Positions 7,020 through 15,934 of a stretch of 45,508 nt of DNA are shown one piece after another. This DNA is from a virus. The stretch covers positions 1-45,508 of IMG/VR virus record IMGVR_UViG_3300044695_002640; one strand, given 5' to 3'. Position 1 is the stretch's first letter. Every line of letters begins with the position of its first letter. The notes under the pieces are model-generated. The model had not been told where the DNA came from and ran no database searches. It saw only the letters and a program-made list of their open reading frames with translations. A program made the translations under genes and the position numbers.

Positions 7020-8267
7020 ATGACGACACAAACCGTCCACATTCACACGTTTGACTACGGGGCATCGCTCAGCAGTGCGACACTCCGCAATGTGTCTGAC
7101 GACACGCTGGTTGCAACTGCGGACACGGTCAACGAGGTCTCAGCGGATTCCGGTCTTTATGCGGCGGTGTTCGGCGAAGTTGCTGTGATAGCTGCCGGAG
7201 AATACAGGTTGAGGGCCGTAGTTTCCGGCAAGCCGATTAATCGCTATGTCACGCTGGCTGGAACCAATAACGAGGTGGTGGAAGCTAGGACCGAAAGAGC
7301 AGCGGTACTGGACTCCGCTAGTCGTCTCGCGATTTGGAATACTCTCACCACAGAAACATTTACAGCAGATTCATTCGGTGAGTTGCTGTTGATCAGCGAT
7401 GGCACGAACGGCAGAGCGGTCAAGGTCACTGGAGCTAATCACATTGCTGCCGATGTCCACGACTGCCAGGCGGATGGGTTGAGTGGTAGTACGGAGATTG
7501 TGGCGATAAAGGCGAAGACCGACAACCTGCCAAGCGATCCAGCCGATGCGTCTGACATCGCGTCTTCGTTCTCTGCGGTCAATACGAAGCTCGACACGAT
7601 CGACGATTTCCTTGACACAGAAGTTGCTGCGATTAAGGTCGTCACCGACAGGATCAACACAGGACTTGTGCTGGACGGTGCCGTGTACCAATTTACTGCA
7701 AACATGCTGGAACTTGCTCCTGCTGGTGGAGGTGGTGGTGGATCTGGGGATGCGACGCTTGCTAAACAGGAAGAGATCCTTGCTCAATTGGATGTGATCC
7801 AAACCAAGACGGATACTATCGGATCTGTTGGTGCCATTACTTCCTTGCTGGCTGCAGCAGTTCTCGAACCCGGAACTATTACTTCGTTCCCAGAAACTCT
7901 TACGATCGGTGACTCCTACACGGAACAAAACGGTCGTGAGATACAGATCCCAATAGTTGACACTGATGGTACTCCGCTATCGTCTACAGGTTCCCTAAAC
8001 TTTGCTGATGCTTCCGTTACTTTCACGCTACAACGATCCGGTGAGACTGACTCCACGCGAGTCATCACAGGCACTGCGACTTTCGTAGACCCTCCAGGTA
8101 CCGGAACAGGTGCTGGTGCTCCCTACGCTGTCATTGAACTTCCTGCTTCAGAAACAGCCAAGGGACTCAAGAAGTACAAATACTCTGGTATCCTGACGTT
8201 CCTTTGGACAGGCACAGGAACAGATGTGATGTCCTTCGAGACTGATACCGTTACATTCGACAACTAA
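7020..8267 (+). CDS. Putative fibre/baseplate structural protein, apparently chimeric
   Basis: 415 residues. The N-terminal 100 residues are beta-rich (THTFDYGASLSSATLRNV and on). A middle coiled segment AIKAKTDNLPSDPADASDIA, with SAVNTKLDTIDDFLDTEVAA, looks like a trimeric stalk. A polyglycine linker (PAGGGGGGSGD) leads to a C-terminal beta domain with PPGTGTGAGAP and FLWTGTGTDV. Base use is like the neighbouring fibre gene up to roughly 7.7 kb and like the core phage genes after it, which suggests recombination within the gene near the linker. The conserved C-terminal part may anchor the fibre to the virion. Structural role is inferred. Confidence 0.55.
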   Translation: MTTQTVHIHTFDYGASLSSATLRNVSDDTLVATADTVNEVSADSGLYAAVFGEVAVIAAGEYRLRAVVSGKPINRYVTLAGTNNEVVEARTERAAVLDSASRLAIWNTLTTETFTADSFGELLLISDGTNGRAVKVTGANHIAADVHDCQADGLSGSTEIVAIKAKTDNLPSDPADASDIASSFSAVNTKLDTIDDFLDTEVAAIKVVTDRINTGLVLDGAVYQFTANMLELAPAGGGGGGSGDATLAKQEEILAQLDVIQTKTDTIGSVGAITSLLAAAVLEPGTITSFPETLTIGDSYTEQNGREIQIPIVDTDGTPLSSTGSLNFADASVTFTLQRSGETDSTRVITGTATFVDPPGTGTGAGAPYAVIELPASETAKGLKKYKYSGILTFLWTGTGTDVMSFETDTVTFDN

Positions 8268-8282
8268 GACTCGACACACCCC

Positions 8283-10175
8283 ATGTCGCTAGAACTTGAA
8301 ATAGACCCAGCTTCTTCTTATATCTCAGGCAATCAGAAGATCAAGGTTCCAGATCCCATCTACGAATTCGACAAGATGATTGGATGGAAATGGATCGAAC
8401 TGAATACCTGCGACTTTCTTAGAGGCATCCCCGGATACGACCCATTTGTCACAGCCAAGGACTATTACTTTGACTGTGCTGAATGGGAGCGTATCATCGC
8501 ATTCGTAACCAACGAGTGCTGCTTTCCAGAAGGCGAGTTGACAGGACTTCCATATATTCCTGAACGATGGCAGTCCAGTATCTACGCCAACTTGTTCTGC
8601 TGGAAGCACAAAGACACACACCTTCGACGTTACCGTGAGTGTTTTATCTACGTCCCTCGTAAGAACAGTAAGACCTCATCCTTCGGGGCGATCATCTCCC
8701 TGATCATGTTCTTCGTGGATAAGGAAAAACGATCACAGTCGTACTGCTGTGCGGCTGACGTGGAGCAAGCCTCCAATAACTTCCGCCACTGTCAGTACAT
8801 GATTGAGAACAACCCTAAGCTTATATCACGACTGCGAGAGAAACGTGTCTTCAGATCCACACGATCCTTCGAACATACTGATGGTGCCATCTATAAAGTC
8901 CTATCGTCTATTGCAGATACCAAGCACGGACTGTCCCCCAACTTCGTGTACGTCGATGAAGTTCACGCTCATCCCAACAGCGAGCTTATTGACGTTATGC
9001 TCACAGGAACTGCTGCCCGTACCCAACCCCTTGTACTGTACACGACCACCGCTGACTATGATCGCCCCTCAGTCTGCAATAGCCTATACGACAAAGCCAA
9101 GAACATTGCCAGTGACAAACAGTGGGAACCAACCTTCCTGCCAGTGATCTACGAAGCCGATCTCTCTGATGACTTCCGTTCAGAAAAAGTATGGAAGAAA
9201 GCCAACCCGAATTACGGTAAGTCCATCCGTAAAGATTACTTCGAACGTCTGGTACGCAACGCACAAGACAACCCTGTAGAACTTAACCGATTCCTTCGTC
9301 TTCACCTTAACGTCCGTACCAAAACAGAAACAGCTTGGATTCCGTCTCATATCTGGGCTAACGGAAACGCTAGTCCCGAAACCCCATTACTGTCAATCGT
9401 TGCTATCAAAGAATGGATGTCCAAGCACCCATACTGGTGCAACATTGCTAACGACCAGAAATTTACTACGGCAACTTCGGTCGACGTGTACATTGGCCGC
9501 TATCAGTTGTACTGGTCGTGGTTTATTCGTCAAGTTGAGTTCCTGCAGGAAGAAGAGTGTTACGCTGGATTCGACAACGCTTCGGTGAACGATATTGCAT
9601 CACTGAACTTGTGGTTTCCTAAGTACGGTGTTATGCTACACTGGGGATGGTGTCCTGCAATTTCCATCTACCAGCGATCTCAAGAGCAGAACTTACCCTA
9701 CAGTCAGTGGTGGGAATCAGGTGTCATCAATGCAACATCCCCTTTGGATACAGTCGATGAGAACGCAATCATTACTGCCATGCTCGGGGATGGAAACAAC
9801 AAAGGTATCCTGTCCCATTTCTCCGGTTGTCGAGAGATATGCTTCGACCGCTGGGGATCACATCATATCTACACCACCCTCAAGCAATACGGATTTCCAG
9901 CTAGAGCTTACCCCCAGTCCTTTGCCGGAATGAATGAGCCTTGCCGTCGAATGGAAGCGTTGGCTATCGACCACCAATTCCAGCATGGCGGACACCCTGT
10001 CCTTGATTGGATGATCGGAAACGTAGTTATTGTACAGTCCAGAGATGGACAACGCAGACCGGACAGATCAAAGTCTACCAACAAGATCGACGGTATCGTA
10101 GCGGGGTTAATGGCCATGGGAGCATGGATGTACCCTGAAGTTGAAACCATCACAGAAATCCGTGGTTTGAAATAG
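8283..10175 (+). CDS. terL: Terminase large subunit (Terminase_1 type)
   Basis: 630 residues, a little longer than usual for the family. The ATPase has a deviant Walker A VPRKNSKT (residues 124-131) and a Walker B in PNFVYVDEVHAHP. The nuclease domain shows GFDNASVNDIASL in place of the common GxDxSxxxDxxA motif, then ICFDRWGSHHIY and a closing DGIVAGLMAMG. The enzyme pumps DNA into the prohead and cuts the concatemer. No clear Shine-Dalgarno precedes the ATG at 8283. The P27-type small subunit is at the left end of the window. Family assignment is firm, details of cutting mode are not readable. Confidence 0.92.
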   Translation: MSLELEIDPASSYISGNQKIKVPDPIYEFDKMIGWKWIELNTCDFLRGIPGYDPFVTAKDYYFDCAEWERIIAFVTNECCFPEGELTGLPYIPERWQSSIYANLFCWKHKDTHLRRYRECFIYVPRKNSKTSSFGAIISLIMFFVDKEKRSQSYCCAADVEQASNNFRHCQYMIENNPKLISRLREKRVFRSTRSFEHTDGAIYKVLSSIADTKHGLSPNFVYVDEVHAHPNSELIDVMLTGTAARTQPLVLYTTTADYDRPSVCNSLYDKAKNIASDKQWEPTFLPVIYEADLSDDFRSEKVWKKANPNYGKSIRKDYFERLVRNAQDNPVELNRFLRLHLNVRTKTETAWIPSHIWANGNASPETPLLSIVAIKEWMSKHPYWCNIANDQKFTTATSVDVYIGRYQLYWSWFIRQVEFLQEEECYAGFDNASVNDIASLNLWFPKYGVMLHWGWCPAISIYQRSQEQNLPYSQWWESGVINATSPLDTVDENAIITAMLGDGNNKGILSHFSGCREICFDRWGSHHIYTTLKQYGFPARAYPQSFAGMNEPCRRMEALAIDHQFQHGGHPVLDWMIGNVVIVQSRDGQRRPDRSKSTNKIDGIVAGLMAMGAWMYPEVETITEIRGLK

Positions 10176-10183
10176 GACATCAC

Positions 10184-11995
10184 ATGGGCTGGTTTTCTCG
10201 CAAACCAAAAGACACTATCTCCAAGACTGCTGTCGGTAACCTCATCGACATCGTGCTCAACACCACAGGTACGCTGTCGTGGAAGAACCTGTTCGGCGTA
10301 CTGAACCACGAGAAGCAGTATACCAACAACACGACTGCTGCTCTGAAGCTGTCTGCTGTCAAGTGTGCTATCGACATTTACACCGGCATGATTGGTTCCA
10401 TTCCTCGTCGTATGTACGCACTGGAAGCTGGCTCACAAGCCAAGACTAAAGTCGTACCAACAACGGACAACCCAGCATCTCGTATCTTCTCTCATTACTT
10501 CCATCCAGAACTATCCTCCGACGACGGTCTCCTGACAATCGTCTACGATGTTCTGATGGATGGTAATTGTTACTTCTATAGGGAACGAGACCAGCAAGGC
10601 CGCACATCCCGCCTATATTATATTCACCCGTCCAGAATTACCCGAGGGAACATCTCTCGTGCTTCTGGTCAGGAGCAACTATCTACAGGTCGTAAAGCTG
10701 TGCAAGGCGAGCTTCTGTACCGCATTGACACAGGAGTATCCTCTCGCGACATCCGTACAGAGCCTCTGCTGCTGCCTAAGAGCGACATTGCCCACTTCAA
10801 GGGTAAAGTCCTCGATACGGAATACCACCGTGCTATCGGCTTCGTAGAGTGTTCTGAGGTGTCTCTGGATCTCTACCGTGCGTCTGAGGAGTTCGGCTGG
10901 AAGTTCTACAGCCGTGGTATCGCTACGCAGATGTTCCTGACGACAGAGAACCGACTGGCTCCTGAAGTCCTCAAGCGTCTCGAAGCCAACTTCACAGACG
11001 ACCCTAACGCCCCACTGGAGGACATCTTCCGTACCCGTATCCTCGAACAGGGACTCAAGCCTGTTCACATGGGTATCCCATTCCAGCATCTCCAGTTCAT
11101 CGAGACTCGTGCGTTCAGCGTGGAAGATGTAGCTCGTGGGCTGAACATCCCCCCTGCTCTGCTCCACAGTTACATGGGAACCAAAGCTGGTGATGCTGAT
11201 CTGTCGCAGGCAGTGGCCTTATTCGTCCAGACTGGTATCGGCCCATTACTCTCGCGTATTGCAGGTCAGTTCAAGTCAGAGCTTATCCCTCTTCCATCTC
11301 AGATGCTGTACTGCTTCGAGTTCGAGTTACTGTACCTCTACCGTAACGTCATCGACAAGTTTACTACCGCTCTCAGAAACTTGTTCGAGATTGGCTTCAT
11401 AGACAGAACTTACGGTGCTGGTCTCCTCGGTATGCACATTGACCCTAACGATGAATCCAGTTCCCTGCGTTACGTTCCTGTTAACCTGATGACCGTCCAG
11501 CATTCTCTCCACTTGGAGGAAGGTGCTGATCTTGCCAACGACATGGCTGAAGCTCAGATCGAAACCACCAAGAAGACTAACGAAGGTATGGTGTCTGCCG
11601 AAGAACATGCAGCAGTCACGGAGAAAGCTGAAGCAGCCAAAGCTCCATCAGGAGGCAAGATGGATAAGTCTCCTTCAGGCGACAACATCGACAAACGTAT
11701 CCGCAATGCTGAAGAGAGAGTCAAGTCCGCATTCCTCAACGTCATCAACGGCCTGAAACAGTACGAGACTCGCGTCCTCGACCAGAAGAAGCAATCTCGC
11801 CCTGATGACTTTGATGCTGCCAAGGCTGAGTTCTACAACGATAAGTTCCACGGAATGCTGATGGACCAGCTAGCACCATGGAAAGACCTGATCACCATTG
11901 GTCCATCAACTCTGGACAACGTCGTCGCAGATTGGGTATCCAACCAGAAATCACCAGAAGGAATCGACAATGAAGTCACTTGTATTGAATCGTAA
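10184..11995 (+). CDS. Portal protein, HK97-type
   Basis: 603 residues. The N-terminal MGWFSRKPKDTISK, the LSAVKCAIDIYTGMIGSIPR helix, the VYDVLMDGNCYFYRERD strand pair, YYIHPSRI, and AFSVEDVARGLNIPPALLHS are the expected HK97-family portal landmarks. A long Lys/Glu-rich C-terminal tail (about residues 440-600, including EEHAAVTEKAEAAKAPSGGK) goes beyond the core and may serve as a scaffold-like or connector extension. It forms the dodecameric ring through which DNA enters. AGGAC precedes the ATG. Its end overlaps the maturation protease by 26 bases. Confidence 0.92.
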   Translation: MGWFSRKPKDTISKTAVGNLIDIVLNTTGTLSWKNLFGVLNHEKQYTNNTTAALKLSAVKCAIDIYTGMIGSIPRRMYALEAGSQAKTKVVPTTDNPASRIFSHYFHPELSSDDGLLTIVYDVLMDGNCYFYRERDQQGRTSRLYYIHPSRITRGNISRASGQEQLSTGRKAVQGELLYRIDTGVSSRDIRTEPLLLPKSDIAHFKGKVLDTEYHRAIGFVECSEVSLDLYRASEEFGWKFYSRGIATQMFLTTENRLAPEVLKRLEANFTDDPNAPLEDIFRTRILEQGLKPVHMGIPFQHLQFIETRAFSVEDVARGLNIPPALLHSYMGTKAGDADLSQAVALFVQTGIGPLLSRIAGQFKSELIPLPSQMLYCFEFELLYLYRNVIDKFTTALRNLFEIGFIDRTYGAGLLGMHIDPNDESSSLRYVPVNLMTVQHSLHLEEGADLANDMAEAQIETTKKTNEGMVSAEEHAAVTEKAEAAKAPSGGKMDKSPSGDNIDKRIRNAEERVKSAFLNVINGLKQYETRVLDQKKQSRPDDFDAAKAEFYNDKFHGMLMDQLAPWKDLITIGPSTLDNVVADWVSNQKSPEGIDNEVTCIES

Positions 11996-12704
11996 GCAGT
12001 TGCCTTCTGGTGAAACACTGGAATGCAAGGTCACCTTCAACAAGGCTGACGAACTGCTGATCTATGACATCATCATGCCTCAAAAGACGTACGATGGTGA
12101 GACCTTCAACTTCGCTACACCCGCCGATGTTACAGACTTCCTGAAGGACGCACCTCGCGACTTCAACGTCCGCATCAACTCTTCAGGTGGCGAAGTCGGT
12201 GCTGCTCTGGCAATGTACAACCGCTTGCTGGAACATCCCGGTAAGGTCACAACCATCGTCGACGGATACGCATTCAGTTCTGCTGGCTGGCTGGCACTCG
12301 CTGGTTCAGAGCGACAGATATGCAATGGCGGTCTGTTCATGATGCACAACCCATACCTGTACGCCAAGATCGATTCACTCAACGAGATCCAGAATGTACA
12401 GAACCGTTGGGAGTCCCATCGCAACAGCATCGTAGATATCTTCACCTCCAGAACTTCTATGAACGAAGCTCAGGTGAAGACGCTGATGGAAGCTGAGACC
12501 TACATGTCTGCCTCAGAAGCTGTTACAAACGGTCTGTTTCACTCTGTCCGCAACGCTAAACCTGATACTGCCATCCTTAACTGTCTGCACATTCCAGACA
12601 CAGTCAAGAACCGAGCAGACATTTCTATTGCACAAAATGTAGTAGACGTAAATGCTCTTAGAATCAGGGCTTTGAACCTTCGAAAGAATTTTGCAATTAA
12701 GTAG
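11970..12704 (+). CDS. ClpP-like prohead maturation protease
   Basis: Started at the ATG at 11970 (244 residues), preceded by AAGGA seven bases away; the open frame extends back to 11898 inside the portal gene. NSSGGEVGAALAMYNRLLEH is the ClpP-fold oxyanion region, the nucleophile is S103 in GYAFSSAG, and H126 in MMHNPYL completes the visible part of the triad. Such proteases cleave the capsid N-terminal scaffold region during head maturation. Order portal-protease-capsid is canonical for HK97-like phages, and no separate scaffold gene is seen. Confidence 0.88.
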   Translation: MKSLVLNRKQLPSGETLECKVTFNKADELLIYDIIMPQKTYDGETFNFATPADVTDFLKDAPRDFNVRINSSGGEVGAALAMYNRLLEHPGKVTTIVDGYAFSSAGWLALAGSERQICNGGLFMMHNPYLYAKIDSLNEIQNVQNRWESHRNSIVDIFTSRTSMNEAQVKTLMEAETYMSASEAVTNGLFHSVRNAKPDTAILNCLHIPDTVKNRADISIAQNVVDVNALRIRALNLRKNFAIK

Positions 12705-12733
12705 TTGACGGGATTCCGTCATGCTGTTATTCT
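12705..12733 (+). promoter_or_regulatory. Candidate capsid promoter with inverted repeat
   Basis: TTGACG 12705-12710, 17-base spacer, TATTCT 12728-12733, immediately after the protease stop. GACGG (12707-12711) and CCGTC (12716-12720) form an inverted repeat across the -35 end and spacer. It would give the capsid gene extra transcription. Activity is inferred. Confidence 0.5.
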
Positions 12734-12799
12734 TACCGTGTCAAAGGCTATGCCCACAGCAACGCACACAAGCAGAAGCCAGATGCCACATCACTATCT

Positions 12800-12805
12800 A
12801 GGAGG
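12800..12805 (+). promoter_or_regulatory. Strong ribosome binding site setting the capsid start
   Basis: TAGGAGGTTTT precedes the ATG at 12813, a full anti-Shine-Dalgarno match. The same TAGGAGGTTTT stands before the major tail gene (17077-17082), so the two most abundant virion proteins share the strongest site in the window. Confidence 0.85.
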
Positions 12806-12812
12806 TTTTGTC

Positions 12813-14264
12813 ATGGCTTCTGCCATCGCTAATCGCGTACTCGTATTCAACGATACGCCCGCTAAACACGACGACATCACGAAGATGACCGTCAACCAGC
12901 TTCAGGACGAACGAACTCGTCTCATTACTGTCACCGAAGTCTTCGATGCCAAGGGCGACAAGCTCTCATCTGAAGACGCTCAGGCTTACTCAGATGCTGT
13001 GGATCGCATTGAAGCGGTTCAGAATGCACTGAGCAAGACTCCTGCCGGTCTCGCTGAGCGTAAGGCTGCACTGCTCGCCACGTCTCGTATTGCCAATGCG
13101 ACAAGTGGGCTGACCTTTGACTTCTCCAAGGGCGTACACACTCGCCCAGCATGGGAAGACGACAAAGAGAAGTTCGGCTTCAAAAACCAGCAGGAATACC
13201 TCGGTGCTGTTGTCAACGCCTACAAGTCCCGCAGTCCAGAAGCAATCGACCCACGGTTGAAAGCTGCTGTGATGGACGCAGTAGGATCTGACGAATTCAG
13301 CAAGGCCAACTGGGAAGCAGCAGGTATTACCGTACCTCGTGGCTTCATCAACACGGTCATGCAGCTTGAGCCAGAAGCTGACCAGCTTACGAGCAAGATG
13401 ACTCGTATCCCCATGACTGCTCCAACGGTCGACATTCCTGCCCGAGTTGACAAAGACCACAGCACTTCCGTGACTGGCGGATTCCGAGTCTACCGTGGTA
13501 AGGAAACTGCTGCTCCGACGCTCAGCAAGAACGCCATGGAGATGATCTCTCTGAAGGCACATGAACTGAACGGTGCAGCTGCAGCAACCAATCAGTTGAT
13601 GGCCGACAGTCCTCTCTCTATCGCTGCTCTGATTGATCAGGGTCTGCGTCAGGAAGCTCGCTCTTACCGCATCAACGAACTGTTGAACGGCAACGGCATT
13701 GGTCGACCTCTGGGTATGTTGCACTCCAGCAACGAAGCACTGTTGACTGTACTCCGCGAAAACGGTCAGTCAACATCTGTTATCGTCAATGGTACCAACA
13801 TCCTCAAGATGCGTCAGCGAGTCTGGGGCTACGAGAATGCAGTCTGGTTGTGCTCTCTGGACTTGTTCCCGACGATCGCAACGCTGCACATCGAGTCGCC
13901 AAACAACGCTGGCCTCGTGAAGCTGTTCTACCCTGCTGACTCTGCCAACCCAGACATGCTGCTCGGTCGTCCAATCATCTGGACCGAGTACATGAACGGC
14001 ATCACCAGCGGTCAGGATGGTTCGGCCATCAGCGAGTGGAATGACAACTTCCTCGCTTGCGTCAACCCAACGCAGGTACTGTACGGTGAACGCGGAACTG
14101 GAACGCTGACACGCAGCATCCATGTACGCTTCCTCGAACGCGAAGAAGTCTTCCTCTTCACCAGCTTCGACGATGCTCGTCCATGGTGGAAGTCAGTCAT
14201 GACTCCTGCCAAGGCTGGTCTGACTCTGTCACCATTCGTTGTCCTGTCCAAGACGACTGCATAG
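12813..14264 (+). CDS. Major capsid protein, HK97 fold
   Basis: 483 residues from the ATG at 12813, chosen because of the AGGAGG upstream; the frame is open to 12705 but that part spans the promoter. The N-terminal about 110 residues are charged and helical (TVNQLQDERTRLITV), as expected for a cleaved delta/scaffold domain. The core starts near WEDDKEKFGFKNQQEYLGAV and has the capsid landmarks GITVPRGFINTVM, GNGIGRPLGML and a C-terminal SVMTPAKAGLTLSPFVVL. Several hundred copies build the icosahedral shell. The upstream ClpP-like protease probably removes the N-terminal domain. Confidence 0.93.
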   Translation: MASAIANRVLVFNDTPAKHDDITKMTVNQLQDERTRLITVTEVFDAKGDKLSSEDAQAYSDAVDRIEAVQNALSKTPAGLAERKAALLATSRIANATSGLTFDFSKGVHTRPAWEDDKEKFGFKNQQEYLGAVVNAYKSRSPEAIDPRLKAAVMDAVGSDEFSKANWEAAGITVPRGFINTVMQLEPEADQLTSKMTRIPMTAPTVDIPARVDKDHSTSVTGGFRVYRGKETAAPTLSKNAMEMISLKAHELNGAAAATNQLMADSPLSIAALIDQGLRQEARSYRINELLNGNGIGRPLGMLHSSNEALLTVLRENGQSTSVIVNGTNILKMRQRVWGYENAVWLCSLDLFPTIATLHIESPNNAGLVKLFYPADSANPDMLLGRPIIWTEYMNGITSGQDGSAISEWNDNFLACVNPTQVLYGERGTGTLTRSIHVRFLEREEVFLFTSFDDARPWWKSVMTPAKAGLTLSPFVVLSKTTA

Positions 14265-14277
14265 TTCATGCAGGTTT

Positions 14278-14316
14278 GAGGGGCATGTAGTAAGGTTCAC
14301 CTGAACCATGCCCCTC
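14278..14316 (+). terminator. Terminator-like hairpin after the capsid gene
   Basis: GAGGGGCATG (14278-14287) pairs perfectly with CATGCCCCTC (14307-14316), with an inner GTTC/GAAC stem. The following bases are pyrimidine-rich but lack a long T run, so it may be a partial terminator or an mRNA 3'-end stabiliser tuning capsid excess over downstream genes. Confidence 0.6.
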
Positions 14317-14360
14317 TCCCTTCCGTGTTTCGATTCTTCTCCTGTACAGGAACAAATACT

Positions 14361-14798
14361 ATGGCTACTCAGAAGTTCACTCACTTGTCCTCTAAGAGCT
14401 TAATCAAAGCTCTGGGGACGCTCACCATGAACGGGAGCATCGGTAATGCTCACGTCATCGACATCCTGTTCGACAAAGCCATGCTGGTCATCAACGATGC
14501 TGACCTGACTGGTGCTTTGACCGTTACAGTCGCTGGTTCAACTGCTGCTGACGGGTCATCTGGTTTCACGACCATTAAGACCTGCACCTTCTCTGCTGCT
14601 CTGGCCAATATGGACATGGCAGTGGAAGTTGACAGCGAAGAAGTCAGTTACGCTCAGGACGTTGCTGGCGTTGTCTTCCTGTCAGTCGTATTCCGATTGA
14701 CTGGTACCAACGCCAACACGCTTGATGCTGCTGTTCAGGTCACAACCCTACACCAGTACAGCGACCTGACTCCAACCGGAACAGGCGTCACAGCTTAG
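14361..14798 (+). CDS. Putative head decoration / minor capsid protein
   Basis: 145 residues from the ATG at 14361 (AGGAAC upstream). The frame is open to 14325, but that part is not protein-like. It is beta-rich and small, with alternating hydrophobic strands (IDILFDKAMLVINDADLTGA, VAGVVFLSVVFRLTG) and a TPTGTGVTA tail. Its place directly after the capsid gene, insulated by hairpins on both sides, is the usual place for a decoration protein in HK97-like phages. No sequence family recognised. The separate terminator bracket implies its own expression level. Confidence 0.5.
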   Translation: MATQKFTHLSSKSLIKALGTLTMNGSIGNAHVIDILFDKAMLVINDADLTGALTVTVAGSTAADGSSGFTTIKTCTFSAALANMDMAVEVDSEEVSYAQDVAGVVFLSVVFRLTGTNANTLDAAVQVTTLHQYSDLTPTGTGVTA

Positions 14799-14824
14799 TA
14801 CAACCTTCGCAAGAGGGTAAACAG

Positions 14825-14867
14825 CCGCAGTACAGTTCAGGGGGTGGCTGTACTGCGGTTTGTCTTT
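14825..14867 (+). terminator. Intrinsic terminator after the decoration gene
   Basis: CCGCAGTACAG (14825-14835) and CTGTACTGCGG (14848-14858) form a perfect 11-bp stem followed by TTTGTCTTTT. It lies only a few bases upstream of the Shine-Dalgarno of the connector gene, so read-through must feed the downstream genes. Confidence 0.85.
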
Positions 14868-14879
14868 TGGAGATCATTC

Positions 14880-15542
14880 ATGCCGATGTACGTTGATCTT
14901 GCCAGTGAAGCTGCACTCAGTACGATTGTAGGCACCACACTGCTGGATGCCACCAAGCGTAACATTGGCTTCGATCCAGAAACACCTACGGAACTGTTAC
15001 CCGTCGATCTGGAAGACTTGCTCCACGAGTGCATCTCGATCTGCGAAAAGGAACAGTGGAGATTCATTCTCCGTAAACCTGTTACCCTCACGCTTCCATA
15101 CGAAGCCTTCTGCAACCCCGATGGTCTATTCTTCCTGCCATTCGGACGTGTTACTGAGATCACGACGTTCACGTACATCAAAGACGATCTGACTACAGGA
15201 ACCGTATCATCCTCCGACTACACTCTCTACACTTCAGAACCATCCAAGCTGTGGGCTGAGAACTGGGAAGAAGTCTTCGAAGAGATCAACGATGAGCAAC
15301 CCTACCCGATCACAATCACTTACACCACCGGCTACGCATCATACGACGCCGTACCCAAGTCAACCATCCGAGCTATCAAGGTCCTCGCTTACCACTTGTT
15401 TGAGTACCGCGATGCGATCTCTGATGGTTCTATCTCAGAACTTCCTCAAGGCTATTGTCAGCTTCGCGATCTCAACCTTTTGAATGACCACCGTGCAATC
15501 CGTTACATTACGGAAGACTGGTCGAAAGTGAGTCGTGGATGA
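14880..15542 (+). CDS. Head-tail connector (gp6-like adaptor)
   Basis: Started at 14880 (220 residues) because GGAG lies just before; an ATG six bases further is also possible. The N-terminal helices LASEAALSTIVGTTLLDATK and LEDLLHECISICEKEQWRF are followed by a beta region (GRVTEITTFTYIKDD, SDYTLYTSEPSKLW, ITITYTTGYA) and a final helix with IRAIKVLAYHLFEYRDA. This is the gp6/gp15-type adaptor pattern in phages. It sits under the portal in the connector and receives the stopper. It overlaps the next gene by ATGA. Confidence 0.7.
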   Translation: MPMYVDLASEAALSTIVGTTLLDATKRNIGFDPETPTELLPVDLEDLLHECISICEKEQWRFILRKPVTLTLPYEAFCNPDGLFFLPFGRVTEITTFTYIKDDLTTGTVSSSDYTLYTSEPSKLWAENWEEVFEEINDEQPYPITITYTTGYASYDAVPKSTIRAIKVLAYHLFEYRDAISDGSISELPQGYCQLRDLNLLNDHRAIRYITEDWSKVSRG

Positions 15543-15934
15543 ACAAGTACAATCGTCGCTCACGCCCCAACCTACGAACCATCTGCGAGTTCTGGACACC
15601 CTCCACAGTCGTCAACACATCGGGCGAACTCACACAAGAATTCACTCTCCATTACAAAGGTCCGTTCTCTCTGGAAGCTCCTCGCAAGCCAACAGAGATT
15701 ACGGACTCCGGTCGTGTGGCTTCTGAGCAATCTTTCATGCTCATTGGCCAATGGTGCAAGCCTGCCGAAGAGATCACTGCAGGCATGTTCTGTGTCATTC
15801 CTTCTCGTCAGAAAGTATTTGCGGTTCAAGGACCAGCGACTGACCCATGGGGTGACAGGAAGAAAGTCAACATCACGATCATTGACAACGTCTCACAGCC
15901 AATCACCATCCAACTTATCCCCACGATGTACTAA
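15539..15934 (+). CDS. Head closure / head-tail joining protein
   Basis: 131 residues, entirely beta-rich. Its N-terminus is basic (NKYNRRSRPNLRTICEFW), followed by strands such as EFTLHYKGPFSLEAP and a KKVNITIIDNVSQPITIQLI end. Size and position between adaptor and HK97 gp10-like gene match head closure proteins of the SPP1 gp16 kind. It plugs the connector after packaging. It starts within the stop of the adaptor gene (ATGA) and its stop shares bases with the next ATG (TAATGG), so translation is coupled. Confidence 0.6.
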   Translation: MNKYNRRSRPNLRTICEFWTPSTVVNTSGELTQEFTLHYKGPFSLEAPRKPTEITDSGRVASEQSFMLIGQWCKPAEEITAGMFCVIPSRQKVFAVQGPATDPWGDRKKVNITIIDNVSQPITIQLIPTMY

